A stretch of DNA of 64,000 nt from Artemisia argyi (GCA_030686995.1 CM060694.1:94083844-94147843), one strand, 5' to 3'; positions 9,643 to 20,207 are shown, counted from the first letter of the stretch. Notes: a model not told the origin generated them from the letters alone. Numbers and translations: made by a program.

Positions 9643-10500
9643 TTCTAACTCAAATAGGTTTTTATATTTTTATGAAAATAGTCCATTTTTACCCCCCTTA
9701 TATATATATTTACATTTTCTACCCTAAACTTATATACTTATAACAAATAGGCATATAACTTACTAACTAATGCATATTTAGTCCCTAAACTATTATACTT
9801 TAAAGAAATGACATATATAGTTCCTAGATTTTACTAGTTTTTAGTATTTACTCTATTTACCTTTATTTTTATACTATTTGTAGTTTTAGTCCTTTTTGTT
9901 TTATATTTGTTTTAATAGTTTATTTTAAGGTTTAATATATTGCAAATCTAGTCCTTACACTAATATCTTCTAGGAAATGTCAAAAACAGTCCTTAGACTT
10001 TATAGTTTCAAGAATTTACAATATATACCCCTATGCATGTAATATTTTGTAAAACTAGTCCTAAATGCATGTAATTCATAATTTAGCATGTTAATCTAGT
10101 TTATAAGCTTATAACTAACTTATATAAGTTCAAATAAGCCACATAATGCAAATTATATCAAGTAGATAAGCTATATAACACATAAGCATGCAATTCAACT
10201 TAAAACTAGGGCTACGAAAGGAAACATGCATGCAATGGCTATCCTAGGGTTTCTAAGGCATCTAAAGTCTATCTAAGTCCTATTCTAAGTATACTAGACA
10301 TAAAGTAAAGGTTACCTAGGTTAGGGGAGTGCTTACGAGGGTTTCTAGGGTTTCTAGGGCTCGTACGACTTCAAACCACAACACAACACGACCAAGGCCT
10401 TGCTACTCATTTCCTACTGCTTCTAAAGACTTAGTACTACAGAAATGTGAGGTAGAGAGGAGGGGGAGAGGTGTGAAGAAGAAATGAGGAGAGGAGGGGG

Positions 10501-10510
10501 TATTTATAGG
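10501..10510 (-). promoter_or_regulatory. Chromovirus LTR TATA box
   Basis: The minus strand reads CCTATAAATA followed by CCCCCTCC. It is well placed to start transcription leftwards through a CT-rich leader. Confidence 0.65.
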
Positions 10511-11376
10511 TCGCGTAGACGCGGGTTAGGTAAAAATGGGGTGTGGGTATCACGAGGGAGGAGGGGGGAGTAAGCAGAGCTAGGGGATGGTGTGGCAGGT
10601 CTAGGAGGTGATGGGGATGAGCTATGGTAGCTAGGGGCGAAGCAATGGCCGGTTGTGGTGGGGAGAAGCCGTGAGAGGCGGTTTGAGCAAAAGAGGTGAC
10701 AAGGAGGTGCATCACCTACTTGCTTGGGTGCTTAGAGGTGCTAGGGTGCTAGCTTAGTTATATTAAGGTGCTAGGTTGGTTGCTTGGTGGTTTTAAGGTG
10801 TTTAAGTAGCATGGTTTAGGTGTTTAGGTCTAATTTTAATCTAGTTTTGTTTTATAAGTGTATAAGGTTTTATCTATGTTTTAGTGTTTTATTTAAGGTC
10901 CTAATGATGTTTAGTAACTATTTGTAGATTTTATTAAGTGATGGTAGCTTATGGTAAAGTTTTAACCTAGTTTTGACCTAGTTTCGGGAAGTTATGACCT
11001 AATTAAGGTTTTGTGCTTATATGACTTGTACCTGAGTTTCTAGAGGTTGTACTATATCCTAAGGGTTCTAATATATCCTAAGGTAGCTATTATAACTTAT
11101 ATCTAAGTCCTAGGTACTTTGCATGTAAGTTCAGATAAGCATTTAGGGTTTTAAAACTAACCGGAAACGCATAGGTGCATTTAGGGTTTTCTAGCATGTA
11201 TAGGGTATTATAGTACTAGTTTTCTTAGTGAAAATATGTTTATTACCTTGACTTGACATATCGGGATGTTTACATCAAGTAAACATAGTAGTGGTTGGCA
11301 TAGGTGGATAAGTGAGCTTGTCTGACGGTTAGTTAGGTTATAATGATATATTAAAGCAAAAATTTAGCTCGGAAAA

Positions 11377-11510
11377 ATCCTATAGGCATTTCTAATCCTA
11401 GTGTGCTCTAATAAGGGCCTAAGTTAAGTTAATAAGGCATTTCTAATCCTAGGGTGCTAGTGAGGGCCTAAGCTGAGTTAATAAGGCATTTCTAAACTAA
11501 GGGGAAGTTA
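11377..11510. repeat. Tandem repeat of 50-60 bp near the chromovirus LTR start
   Basis: Two and a half units of AAGGCATTTCTAATCCTAGG followed by gtgct..agggcctaag.tgagttaat. A looser match is seen at 7020-7190. Confidence 0.65.
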
Positions 11511-11523
11511 GTGGTTTGTGACA

Positions 11524-11717
11524 TCTCTCATCATTCAAAGTGCAAGAGAAGAATACCCCTTTATTATCAAATCAAGAAGTATTGAAGATCAGTTGTATAG
11601 TTTGTATATATTTATTGCAAAGATGTGTAGTGATTGTAATAAGTAGATCAAAGTGGGTTTGTGAATCTAGTATAGTAGAAGTAGTGGTGTGAAGAAGAAG
11701 TAGTGAAATTGTGTGAA
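11524..11717 (+). repeat. Copia II 5' LTR, left fragment
   Basis: Nearly identical to 39170-39364 of the 3' LTR (tctctcatcattcaaagtgc onwards). It ends in the target site gtgaa (11713-11717) of gypsy A. Confidence 0.9.
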
Positions 11718-11923
11718 TGATGAGGCGAAAAATGAACCACTTTTAGGGGGTCATTTAAGCCCGGAATTGACTTTATTTGATCAAATATTGCCCTAAATCG
11801 TTCCGTTTGTGAATTTAGGTACTTTGGGAGAGAAATCTGGAAAAGGAAGCAATTCGGACGTTTTTGGAGCATAAAAGTGAAGAAAACGCCAAAGTCTTAA
11901 TTTTCCATGCTGGGAACAGTAGG

Positions 11924-12153
11924 TGACGGCGTCAAGAGCAAAACCTTGATGGCGTCAAGAGCAAATCTCATGAATTTCCATGACGACCCAGAACGGATTT
12001 GACGGCGTCACGTAGGAAGGGCGTCAAGAGTAAAAGAGTCGTGACGGCCTGGAAGTATATATGTCTTGACGGCGTCAGAAGTGGATCTAGGCAGTCCGAG
12101 GAGAGTTTTGGCGGCGAGGTGACGGCGTCACATTGTTTGTCTTGACGCCGTCA
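11924..12153. promoter_or_regulatory. TGACGGCGTCA repeat cluster in gypsy A U3
   Basis: Perfect TGACGGCGTCA occurs at 11924, 12000, 12067 and 12120 and its complement TGACGCCGTCA at 12143. Weaker copies lie at 11947 (TGATGGCGTCA) and about 12018. Each is two inverted TGACG half-sites one base apart. TGACG is the known core of as-1/TGA-class bZIP sites, so this looks like an enhancer upstream of the TATA box. The same cluster is in the 3' LTR (18521-18750), and two copies lie outside the LTR at 16276-16312. Confidence 0.75.
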
Positions 12154-12164
12154 GACCTATTTTT

Positions 12165-12174
12165 CTATATATAG
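12165..12174 (+). promoter_or_regulatory. Gypsy A 5' LTR TATA box
   Basis: CTATATATAG, 12 bp after the last TGACGCCGTCA; the 3' LTR copy is at 18762-18771. Confidence 0.7.
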
Positions 12175-13140
12175 TTTTCTAATTTTCACACATTAAAAAG
12201 AGAAGTTTTTGGAGAAACCCTAAGTACGATTTTGGTGTAACTTTACAGGTTTTTCAAGGGTTCCAACCCATTGATACCTTGCATGATTAATCAAGATAAG
12301 TGTTCTGCTAATTCAATCAATATGTCTATGTGTTGGTTGTCTATATCTTGTTCTTGTCTTAATTCTATCATGCTAGGCTAGATCTCTTTTGTGTTTGCTT
12401 AGATCTAATGAAACCTAGATATTGATTATGTGTTGATTACTTGTTTATCTTTGTTTTGGATGAATGATTTATATGTTAGGCTTAAGAAAACTGGCAGATC
12501 TCCAAATGGTAACATGCTTGAACGTCTTAAGAAACATGAACCGAGGCGCACTAGGTCTTTATTGGTTGTATTTAATGCATGAGCCACTGTTTACAATCCC
12601 TATAGTTGTGCTGGGCATGGTGTAGGAGGAGATAAGAGCTCATAGAATTGGGGAGTTATGTGTGCCACCCCATGAATGGTATTAAGGAATACGATCCGTC
12701 ATCCATGCAATTATAACAAGTAATTAACGTGTAAAAGATATCTAGGGAGTAGTGAAATCTAAGTAAACACATTTTCTCCAATTACTGCTCACAACTTTAG
12801 TATAATTTAGCTTATTTTCATTTTTAGTATTTTATTTTGATTGCATCTTAGTATTAGGTTAGTTGAATAGCAACTAATTCCACCCACTCTTCCAAAAACC
12901 CGAGATTTTACTTGCTTTCATAAAAATATAAAAACACAAAAATAATCATCCCTCACCTTTAGAACTAGTATTTAGGCTTTCTAATCCTAGTGACACTATT
13001 CCTAAGCTGAACGATCAATCCCCTGGTACTTGTCACTATACTATACTACAACGATCAGGTACACTGCCTGGTGGGGGTTGTAAGCTTCTCGAGATCCCTC
13101 GAGAGGTAAAGCCTGTTGCGATTCCCACGCATCAAGTTTT

Positions 13141-13158
13141 TGGCGCCGCTGCCGGGGA
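13141..13158 (+). promoter_or_regulatory. Gypsy A primer-binding site (tRNA-Asp type)
   Basis: TGGCGCCGCTGCCGGGGA, 6 bp after the LTR end. This is the Athila/Tat PBS, complementary to tRNA-Asp with one mismatch (GCT for GTT). Confidence 0.85.
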
Positions 13159-13304
13159 ATAGTTATTGTCTAGGTTAGAATTTCTTTGTATTAGGTCTAC
13201 TTGCTAGATTCCTTTCTAGTAAGATTTTATTTTTATTTTTAGGTTTTCTTTAGTCTATCTCATTTCTTTCTGCTTTTGTTCGTAACTCTTTACCATCCGA
13301 CATC

Positions 13305-14582
13305 ATGGAAGGTGGTAACATCTTTGAACCCATCATCCCACCACAACAAAACCCACCACTAGAACCCCTTAGGCCCCGAACCTTAGGAGAGTATTCCCGA
13401 CCTAGCCACCAAGGCTACCGAAACACCATTGAGCTCACCAGAGCCAATGTGACCCCCTTGCGATCCGACACCATCCGGTTGGTGCAAAGCGGATGTGCAT
13501 TCCATGGACTTCGTTCCGAAGATCCAAACCAACATCTTAAGGACTTCCTCAGAATCGTAGATTCCATAGACCTAGATGTTGCAACTAGAGAGACAACCCG
13601 TTTACGCCTATTCCAATTCTCTCTACGGGATCAAGCTAGTCAATGGCTTGAGCGTTTACCCGCGGGATCCATCACCACATGGGATGATCTCACCACTCGT
13701 TTCCTTGCTCAATTTTTCCCATCGGGGAGAACTACTAAGCTTAGAAATGACATCTTGATGTTCCAACAACGTCAAAATGAATCTCTTTATGAAGCATGGA
13801 CTCGTTTCAAGGACTTACTCCAAAAAGTCCCTCATCATGGCATAGATCTTTGGCTCCAAGTCCAAATTTTTTATGACCATATCGACATCTCCACGAGGCG
13901 AGCCATTGACCAATCGGCCGGTGGTAATCTACGTGATCTAAGTGCGGAACAATCATGGGAACTCATAGAAGATCTTGCTTTCTATGACAACGAAAGTTGG
14001 AACGATCCCCGTGACTTGAACAAAACGGTCAAGGCAATATCTTTGCCTTCGAACAATTCTAGCACTCCCGACCGTAGGATCATGGAACTTGAGGACCAAG
14101 TCAAGTTTCTCATGAAATCTTACGATGCTCCTAAGCCTTCAAGCCAAGTGAACAAAATCACTTCTTCATGCGAATTATGTAGTAGTCCCCACGACACTCA
14201 TGATTGTGTGGAACTCCTCGGAACAGCTTTTGCGGACTACGCATCCACGCGTACCGACGAAGCGGGAGATAAGTGGTACACTTTCAAGCCCGAGCCAAAC
14301 ACATACGGTTATTCATACAACCCCTCATGGAAAAATCACCCAAACCTTAGGTGGAAACAAAATCAACCCAATTCCTCCAATCCGCCTAGCCGTTACCAAC
14401 CAACCGGTCCACCATCCAACCGTACTTTCAACAACAATCCTTCTAACAACTTTGGTAGTACCAACAATCTTGAAGGGTTGATGTCAAAGTTTATGGCATC
14501 TCAAGAAGCTCGCATATCTAAGTTTGAAGCCGATTTCAAACACAAGCAAAGCGAGATGACCACTAAATTGACGCATTGTTGA
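13305..14582 (+). CDS. gag: Gypsy A Gag (retrotransposon gag domain)
   Basis: A 425-residue Gag that would build the virus-like particle in the cytoplasm. The Retrotrans_gag core is at about residues 60-200, with LRLFQFSLRDQASQWLERLP, ITTWDDLTTRFLAQFFPSGRT and RNDILMFQQRQNESLYEAWTRFK, then LLQKVPHHG. A variant zinc knuckle CELCSSPHDTHDC (CX2CX3HX4C) follows at about residue 290. The tail is Asn/Pro/Ser-rich and ends in a charged helix (ASQEARISKFEADFKHKQSEMTTKL). The ATG at 13305 is the first in frame, 146 bp after the PBS. The frame stops at 14580 because of an apparent one-base loss near 14570; protease follows in the -1 frame. Family members normally encode gag-pro as one frame, so this is probably a lesion rather than programmed frameshifting. 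Confidence 0.88.
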   Translation: MEGGNIFEPIIPPQQNPPLEPLRPRTLGEYSRPSHQGYRNTIELTRANVTPLRSDTIRLVQSGCAFHGLRSEDPNQHLKDFLRIVDSIDLDVATRETTRLRLFQFSLRDQASQWLERLPAGSITTWDDLTTRFLAQFFPSGRTTKLRNDILMFQQRQNESLYEAWTRFKDLLQKVPHHGIDLWLQVQIFYDHIDISTRRAIDQSAGGNLRDLSAEQSWELIEDLAFYDNESWNDPRDLNKTVKAISLPSNNSSTPDRRIMELEDQVKFLMKSYDAPKPSSQVNKITSSCELCSSPHDTHDCVELLGTAFADYASTRTDEAGDKWYTFKPEPNTYGYSYNPSWKNHPNLRWKQNQPNSSNPPSRYQPTGPPSNRTFNNNPSNNFGSTNNLEGLMSKFMASQEARISKFEADFKHKQSEMTTKLTHC

Positions 14583-15835
14583 AAGTTCTCAATGACCGAG
14601 AAATGGGCGCACTCCCAAGCGACACAATCAAGAATCCGAAACTAAACGTTAATTCCATATCTTCAGTTTCGTCACCCACTTCATGTCCACAATACTACTC
14701 GGTCAAATCAACGAGCACGTGTTTCAAACGAAACCAAGTTCTTCAAAAAGACCAATCAAAGAAAACACCCCATATAGAGCCGGTCAAAAGTATAGTTGAA
14801 ACACCTCCTACGCAAGACCTTGACGATGAATTCAAGGAACTTCACCTTGAACGCCCCGTCATTGATGTCTTAGCGCGTGCTCCTTACTATAGTGCCCTCC
14901 TAGAAAAATATGAGAAGTTCAAACTAGGTAAAAATGGGACCGCCTTCGTTCAAAACAAGTTGCCTAAAAAGCTTGCTGATCCGGGTATATTCGTTTTGCC
15001 TTGTAAGATAGGAAGATCCGAAGCTTTCGACACACTAGCCGATTTAGGGTCAAGCCTCAACTTGATCCCCTTATCCTTATTCACCGCTCTTAAGCTAGGG
15101 AAGTTAGAGGAAACGGAGGTATTGATAGGGCTAGCGGATGGGAGTATTGCCCACCCGGTTGGAATGATTAAGGATGTAGTTGTTCACGTAGGAAAACTAA
15201 CTACATTAGCGGATTTTCAGGTCCTAGACATGGTTAGTGACATTACATGCCCATTATTGGTAGGAAGAGGATTTTTAGCAACCGCTAGCGCCATCATAGA
15301 TTGTAAGGAGTCTAAGATAGGTGTAGGTGAAGGAGATACTTGGTCGGTGTACGATGTAAAGAAGCATAGTTATGATTGTGATGATGAACCGACACCGTAT
15401 TGGGTAGAGATGAATAGGAGACCATCTAGATACGGACCTTGGATAGAAAGGAACTTCATAGGATCTCAATGCCCATTTTATCTAGAGAAAGATTTCGTAG
15501 AAAAGACACATTCGGTAGAACAAATCATAGCTAGAGATGAAGAGCTAGACCCCTTTGAGGACCCCTTAGTCTTTAGGAAGATGATTGAGTTCTTGAGCGT
15601 AATGCCTATTAATATAGAGATGAATAAGTGGAAAAGAGAGGGAGACAAGTGTAAATGGAGGTGGGACAAGCCACCTAAAGAAGGTGATGGAACATGGCAT
15701 ATGAGGATGACTTTGTATGATCCGGATGGAGAAAAGTTTGAAAGGTCATACCACACTAAGGAAACTGATAGGAAATTGAAACCTAAGTTTGATCCCAGAG
15801 ATGTCCTCAATGAGGAACTCACCCGAATCAAGTAG
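14576..15835 (+). CDS. pro: Gypsy A aspartic protease plus lineage-specific C-terminal tail (-1 frame of gag)
   Basis: This frame continues Gag sequence (KVLNDREMGALPSDTIKNPK; the first ATG would be 14603, in NDREMG) and then encodes a retroviral-type aspartic protease that would cut the Gag polyprotein. The active site is FDTLADLGSSLNLIPLSLF, with the flap-side LADGSIAHPVGMIKDVVV and the C-terminal CPLLVGRGFLATASAIID. After the protease come about 190 more residues not shared with RT or integrase: HSVEQIIARDEELDPFED, then WKREGDKCKWRWDKPPKEGD, and the end LKPKFDPRDVLNEELTRIK. I do not know a function for this tail. No polymerase domain follows. The frame is open over 419 codons, so the coding sequence is little decayed. 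Confidence 0.82.
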   Translation: MLKVLNDREMGALPSDTIKNPKLNVNSISSVSSPTSCPQYYSVKSTSTCFKRNQVLQKDQSKKTPHIEPVKSIVETPPTQDLDDEFKELHLERPVIDVLARAPYYSALLEKYEKFKLGKNGTAFVQNKLPKKLADPGIFVLPCKIGRSEAFDTLADLGSSLNLIPLSLFTALKLGKLEETEVLIGLADGSIAHPVGMIKDVVVHVGKLTTLADFQVLDMVSDITCPLLVGRGFLATASAIIDCKESKIGVGEGDTWSVYDVKKHSYDCDDEPTPYWVEMNRRPSRYGPWIERNFIGSQCPFYLEKDFVEKTHSVEQIIARDEELDPFEDPLVFRKMIEFLSVMPINIEMNKWKREGDKCKWRWDKPPKEGDGTWHMRMTLYDPDGEKFERSYHTKETDRKLKPKFDPRDVLNEELTRIK

Positions 15836-18314
15836 TAACCCATGACCTTGAGTCTAGCTACAAGACTCGTAAATAAAGAAAAGCGCTTCTTGGGAGGCAA
15901 CCCATGTTTTGTGTGATTTTATTTGTTTGATTGTTATTTGCTTCCGTATGCATGCTTAATTTTTATTGTTGGTTGATCATGTTTCTAAACTAAAAAGTAG
16001 AAATACTTTACTTTGTTGTTTGGCCTAGTCTTAACTCCACCTAAAGGTATTTTCGCAAAAGATAAGTGTAAGGGGAAACCCCAAATATGTTTTTAAGAAA
16101 CAACCGATCATGATTCTCCACAATATTAAATGAACATGTGTATTCGTATTTGTTAGAGTCAAATGCTTGTATTGAGTCATAATGAAGTTTTGCAGGATAT
16201 TCCAGGAAGTAGGACCAAGTTTTTCCAGAAATTTTCCGAAAACTTAACATAAGGATTTATGCAGGTCAATTCTGACAGCGTCAGGGGTTTACTCTTGACG
16301 GCGTCAGGAGTTAAAAATCTGGAAATTTTACCGGTTTTGTTTTTCTAACGGAGTCTTATGGTTTTTGTGAATTATTAAGTTTTATAATCTCCAGGGAATC
16401 TGCAAACTTCATTCCACAAGCATTATATCTTATCTTGTTTTCTAGGATTTAGAAACTTATATAGAATGCCGCCGATTTTACGCGAGGTTGTCTTGTCTAT
16501 TTTGTCAGGTTTTACAGGTTATGTATGACAAGAAGATGATTTATATTCTGGAAGGGAAGCTTTGATTGTTCGTTTTCTTGGAGGAAGATTTAACCTGGCC
16601 ATCCTATTATCCATACCGAGCGAATCAGGGGAGTATTTGACTTCATTCTCTTTACTTTTTCACTTTTACATTCTTTACTTGAACATTGGGGACAATGTTC
16701 ATCTTAAGTGTAAGGGGAGGGTAAAAAGATGATACCTTACATATGCACTTTCGCTTGAGTTTGCTTTGTTTAATGGTCGATGTGCAATAAAACTATGAGA
16801 AATACTTGTTAGTGCAATTTTAGCGCCAAATTTAAATTTTTTTACAACATTTAGGAGTGAAACTTTAGCCATAGCAAGCGTCTCATGGACAGGAGATTGT
16901 ATGACTAGCACATAACCGTATATTCAGAAAAATTTTCCACCCAAATATGTGAGGTTCGCCTTTAGATTTGATAGGAAAAACATTCATTATTAGTGCTTAT
17001 GAGTGTACCGGTAGCATTTAGATTCTAGAACTTGCGTTAGTGATGCATCCCGAGACTGCTAGTGAGAGTACATTCGTGTGGTAGGATTTACTACATGATA
17101 AGAGGCATTAGGATTACCCTTGTGTTAAACCCGTATCATAATTACTTGACCATTTAAGTCATATTACTTGGCTAGTTAAGTCAACTAATTTTTCCCACAC
17201 CCTTAGCGTTGTACTCATTTTTAGTACACGAAACCCCTAGTACACCCCTCCGAGCCTATCTTTTCGTTTCTAACTTTAAGCATTTTACTTAAAGGAAGAA
17301 TTTGTTACACCCCACTTAAATGTACACCCAAATCGCCTTAGCCTTCCGTGTATGCGCTCCTTTTTAGTGCATTATTGTTATTTGTTAAACCCTAAGTTAA
17401 CTTTCTAATTGATTACATGGTTGCTAAGTCGAGTCATATCCTTGTACATATTGTTTTGGGACGATTGGGACTCATGGGTAAGTACTTATTTTATGGAGTA
17501 ATGGGGAAGAACATAATATTATTACCCCCATATGTACGTTAATCTTAAAAGTGCTCCAAGTGTTTTGATTTTCTTAATTCGAGTCATTAGATTAGTTTAA
17601 ATGTAAAGTATGTAAAGATTCAAGTGTAAGGGGAATTCTCATCCCCTATGATGTATTATTTTGGATGGTAGGGTAAGAGAGTATGCAAAAAAAAAAAAAA
17701 AAAAAAAAAAAATCGAAAAAAAAAAGAAAATGAAAAAAAAAATAGAAAAAGGAAAAAGAGAAAAAACATACGGACAACCATCCCGTTTTTATTCTATGTT
17801 TATTTTATGTTTTTGTTATTTTTCATTTATTAGCTTAAGTCGAGTCTAGTCTTAGCTTAGCAATGCCACATTGTACATGTAATTGACTAAGATTGTTAAC
17901 TCGCCACCAGTAAAACTTCCTTTATCCAACAAAACTGTGTATTTCATATCCCTACACCTAACGTTACAACCCTTTAAAAGACCTCTTTGATAGTTTATCC
18001 TAGGTGCTTACGCCATGTGGTGGAGGTTTGATCCTTTCCCAAGCCTATGGTAATCTATTTTGCTATGACAGGTAGTGAGAGATATCTTCCGTTTCCATAT
18101 TGTAATTTATACTTTATTACACCCGAGAGATGTGAGTATCTAAACACTATTTGTGAGGTGCTTGTGTATGACCTCCGTGCTTGTCTATTGGTCTTTAGTG
18201 GAACGATTATTTGTTGTAATTTTATATTAGTGTTAAATGACCCCTAACTTGTATTTTGACTAGAATAAAAGCGCATTTGCTTGAGGACAAGCAAATCTCA
18301 AGTGTAAGGGTATA
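15836..18314 (+). other. Gypsy A non-coding 3' region
   Basis: About 2.5 kb without a credible gene. Landmarks are two TGACGGCGTCA-like copies (16276-16312), an internal PPT-like block GGGGACAATGTTCATCTTAA then GTGTAAGGGGAGG (16689-16722), an A-rich stretch (17686-17769), and a terminal block GAGGACAAGCAAATCTCAAG then TGTAAGGG. Athila/Tat relatives have the same paired GACAA...AGTGTRRGGG blocks in this part. Confidence 0.7.
18301..18314 (+). promoter_or_regulatory. Gypsy A polypurine tract (weak)
   Basis: AGTGTAAGGGTATA directly precedes the 3' LTR. It is the expected plus-strand primer position, with a rather short G run. Confidence 0.55.
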
Positions 18315-19731
18315 TGATGAGGCTAGAAATGAACCACTTTTAGGGGGTCATTTAAGCCCGGAATTGACTTTATTTGATCAAATATTGCCCTAAATCGTTC
18401 CTTTTGTGAATTTAGGTACTTTGGGAGAGAAATCTGGAAAAGGAAGCAATTCGGACGTTTTTGGAGCATAAAAGTGAAGAAAACGCCAAAGTCTTAATTT
18501 TCCATGCTGGGAACAGTAGGTGACGGCGTCAAGAGCAAAACCTTGATGGCGTCAAGAGCAAATCTCATGAATTTCCATGACGACCCAGAACGGATGTGAC
18601 GGCGTCACGTAGGAAGGGCGTCAAGAGTAAAAGAGTCGTGACGGCCTGGAAGTATATATGTCTTGACGGCGTCAGAAGTGGATCTAGGCAGTCCGAGGAG
18701 AGTTTTGGCGGCGAGGTGACGGCGTCACATTGTTTGTCTTGACGCCGTCAGACCTATTTTTCTATATATAGTTTTCTAATTTTCACACATTAAAAAGAGA
18801 AGTTTTTGGAGAAACCGTAAGTACGATTTTGGTGTAACTTTACAGGTTTTTCAAGGGTTCCAACCCATTGATACCTTGCATGATTAATCAAGATAAGTGT
18901 TCTGCTAATTCAATCAATATGTCTATGTGTTGGTTGTCTATATCTTGTTCTTGTATTAATTCTATCATGCTAGGCTAGATCTCTTTTGTGTTTGCTTAGA
19001 TCTAATGAAACCTATATATTGATTATGTGTTGATTACTTGTTTATCTTTGTTTTGGATGAATGATTTATATGTTAGGCTTAAGAAAACTGGCAGATCTCC
19101 AAATGGTAACATGCTTGAACGTCTTAAGAAACATGAACCGAGGCGCACTAGGTCTTTATTGGTTGTATTTAATGCATGAGCCACTGTTTACAATCCCTAT
19201 AGTTGTGCTGGGCATGGTGTAGGAGGAGATAAGAGCTCATAGAATTGGGGAGTTATGTGTGCCACCCCATGAATGGTATTAAGGAATACGATCCGTCATC
19301 CATGCAATTATAACAAGTAATTAACATGTAAAAGATATCTAGGGAGTAGTGAAATCTAAGTAAACACATTTTCTCAAATTACTGCTCACAACTTTAGTAT
19401 AATTTAGCTTATTTTCATTTTTAGTATTTTATTTTGATTGCATCTTAGTATTGGGTTAGTTGAATAGCAATTAATTCCGCCCACTCTTCCAAAAACCCGA
19501 GATTTTACTTGCTTTCATAAAAATATAAAAACACAAAAATAATCGTCCCTCACCTTTAGAACTAGTATTTAGGCTTTCTAATCCTAGCGACACTATTCCT
19601 AAGCTGAACGATCAATCCCCCGGTACTTGTCACTATACTATACTACAACGATCAGGTACACTGCCTGGTGGGGGTTGTAAGCTTCTCGAGATCCCTCGAG
19701 AGGTAAAGCCTGTTGCGATTCCCACGCATCA
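18315..19731 (+). repeat. Gypsy A 3' LTR (1,417 bp)
   Basis: Same ends and length as 11718-13134 with about 15 substitutions by eye. It is followed by the duplicated target gtgaa (19732-19736). Confidence 0.95.
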
Positions 19732-20192
19732 GTGAAGTAGTGAAGTAGGAGTGGTGTGTATAAGTTGTGAAGAAGGTGTGTCTAGTAGTGAAGAAGTCGT
19801 GAGATTGGTTCTAGCTACTATTAGAACTCGACATTTAGCTTAGTTTCGTAAATTGGTGTAAGCAAAAGTTTTGTAAGGTTTCTCCGCCACAAGGGAGTTT
19901 GTTGACATAGTGAAGAAAACTCTCGAGTACGTGATTCATGGAGTGGAGTAGGGCGAAGAGGTGCTTCGTAGCCGAACCACTATAAATCCTTGTGTTGTGG
20001 TTTGATCTTTCTATCTCTATGTTTTCTTTTCTTTCATACTTACATTATAATTGTTTAGTTAGTTAGATTAAACTGTTTACATTGTGCAAGTGTTGAATTT
20101 CACATAAAGAAGAATCGAAGTTTTTGAAAACAAAGTTTTTAAAATACCAAATTGACGTAAAACTATTCAACCCCCCCTTCTAGTTTTCCAGA
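19732..20192 (+). repeat. Copia II 5' LTR, right fragment
   Basis: Continues the copia LTR after gypsy A (match to 39360-39804). The terminal CCACA of the family is CCAGA here. Confidence 0.9.
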
Positions 20193-20194
20193 AT

Positions 20195-20207
20195 TGGCAT
20201 CAGAGCT
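20195..20207 (+). promoter_or_regulatory. Copia II primer-binding site
   Basis: TTGGCATCAGAGC, two bases after the LTR end; tRNA-Met type with one change. Confidence 0.8.

Larger units (their letters stand above)
8375..11523 (-). repeat. Chromovirus (Tekay/Del-like) 5' LTR, about 3.15 kb, minus strand
   Basis: On the minus strand the LTR would start at 11523 with TGTCACAAACCACTAAC and end at 8375 with GGGGGTATTACA, immediately before the PBS. TGT...ACA termini fit the family. The TATA box at 10501-10510 puts U3 on the right and a 2.1-kb R/U5 on the left. Internal features are a terminal hairpin (8376-8435), an 80-95-bp tandem array (9311-9642), degenerate GTCCYT repeats (about 9690-10080) and a U3 array (11377-11510). 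The right boundary touches copia II LTR sequence exactly, so this element probably inserted into or recombined with the copia II 5' LTR. The short proline-rich frame at 10437-10715 is not a gene. Confidence 0.7.
11718..13134 (+). repeat. Gypsy A 5' LTR (1,417 bp)
   Basis: Starts TGATGAGGCGAAAAATG and ends CCCACGCATCA. U3 carries the TGACGGCGTCA cluster (11924-12153) just before the TATA box (12165-12174). The 5' LTR lies 6,597 bp from its partner with no net length difference. Confidence 0.95.
11718..19731 (+). mobile_element. Gypsy A: complete gag-protease-only Athila/Tat-like LTR retrotransposon
   Basis: An 8,014-bp element flanked by the 5-bp target-site duplication gtgaa (11713-11717 and 19732-19736). 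It has two LTRs of equal length (1,417 bp), a tRNA-Asp-type PBS, gag and protease, a 2.5-kb non-coding 3' part and a purine-rich tract. There is no RT, RNase H or integrase. I count about 15 differences between the LTRs by eye (about 1 percent), so it is young. It resembles the TR-GAG type of non-autonomous element but also keeps protease. Confidence 0.92.

Noticed and set aside
10437..10715. Minus-strand 92-residue Pro/His/Leu-rich frame
   Set aside because: It spans the LTR TATA box and a CT-rich leader; no motif and no start context. Low-complexity artefact.
14570..14582. Programmed -1 frameshift between gag and protease of gypsy A
   Set aside because: No heptameric slippery sequence (X XXY YYZ) at the overlap; a one-base loss explains it better. 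Not fully excluded.
17661..17849. Lys-rich frame in gypsy A 3' region
   Set aside because: Product of an A-rich stretch with few interruptions.
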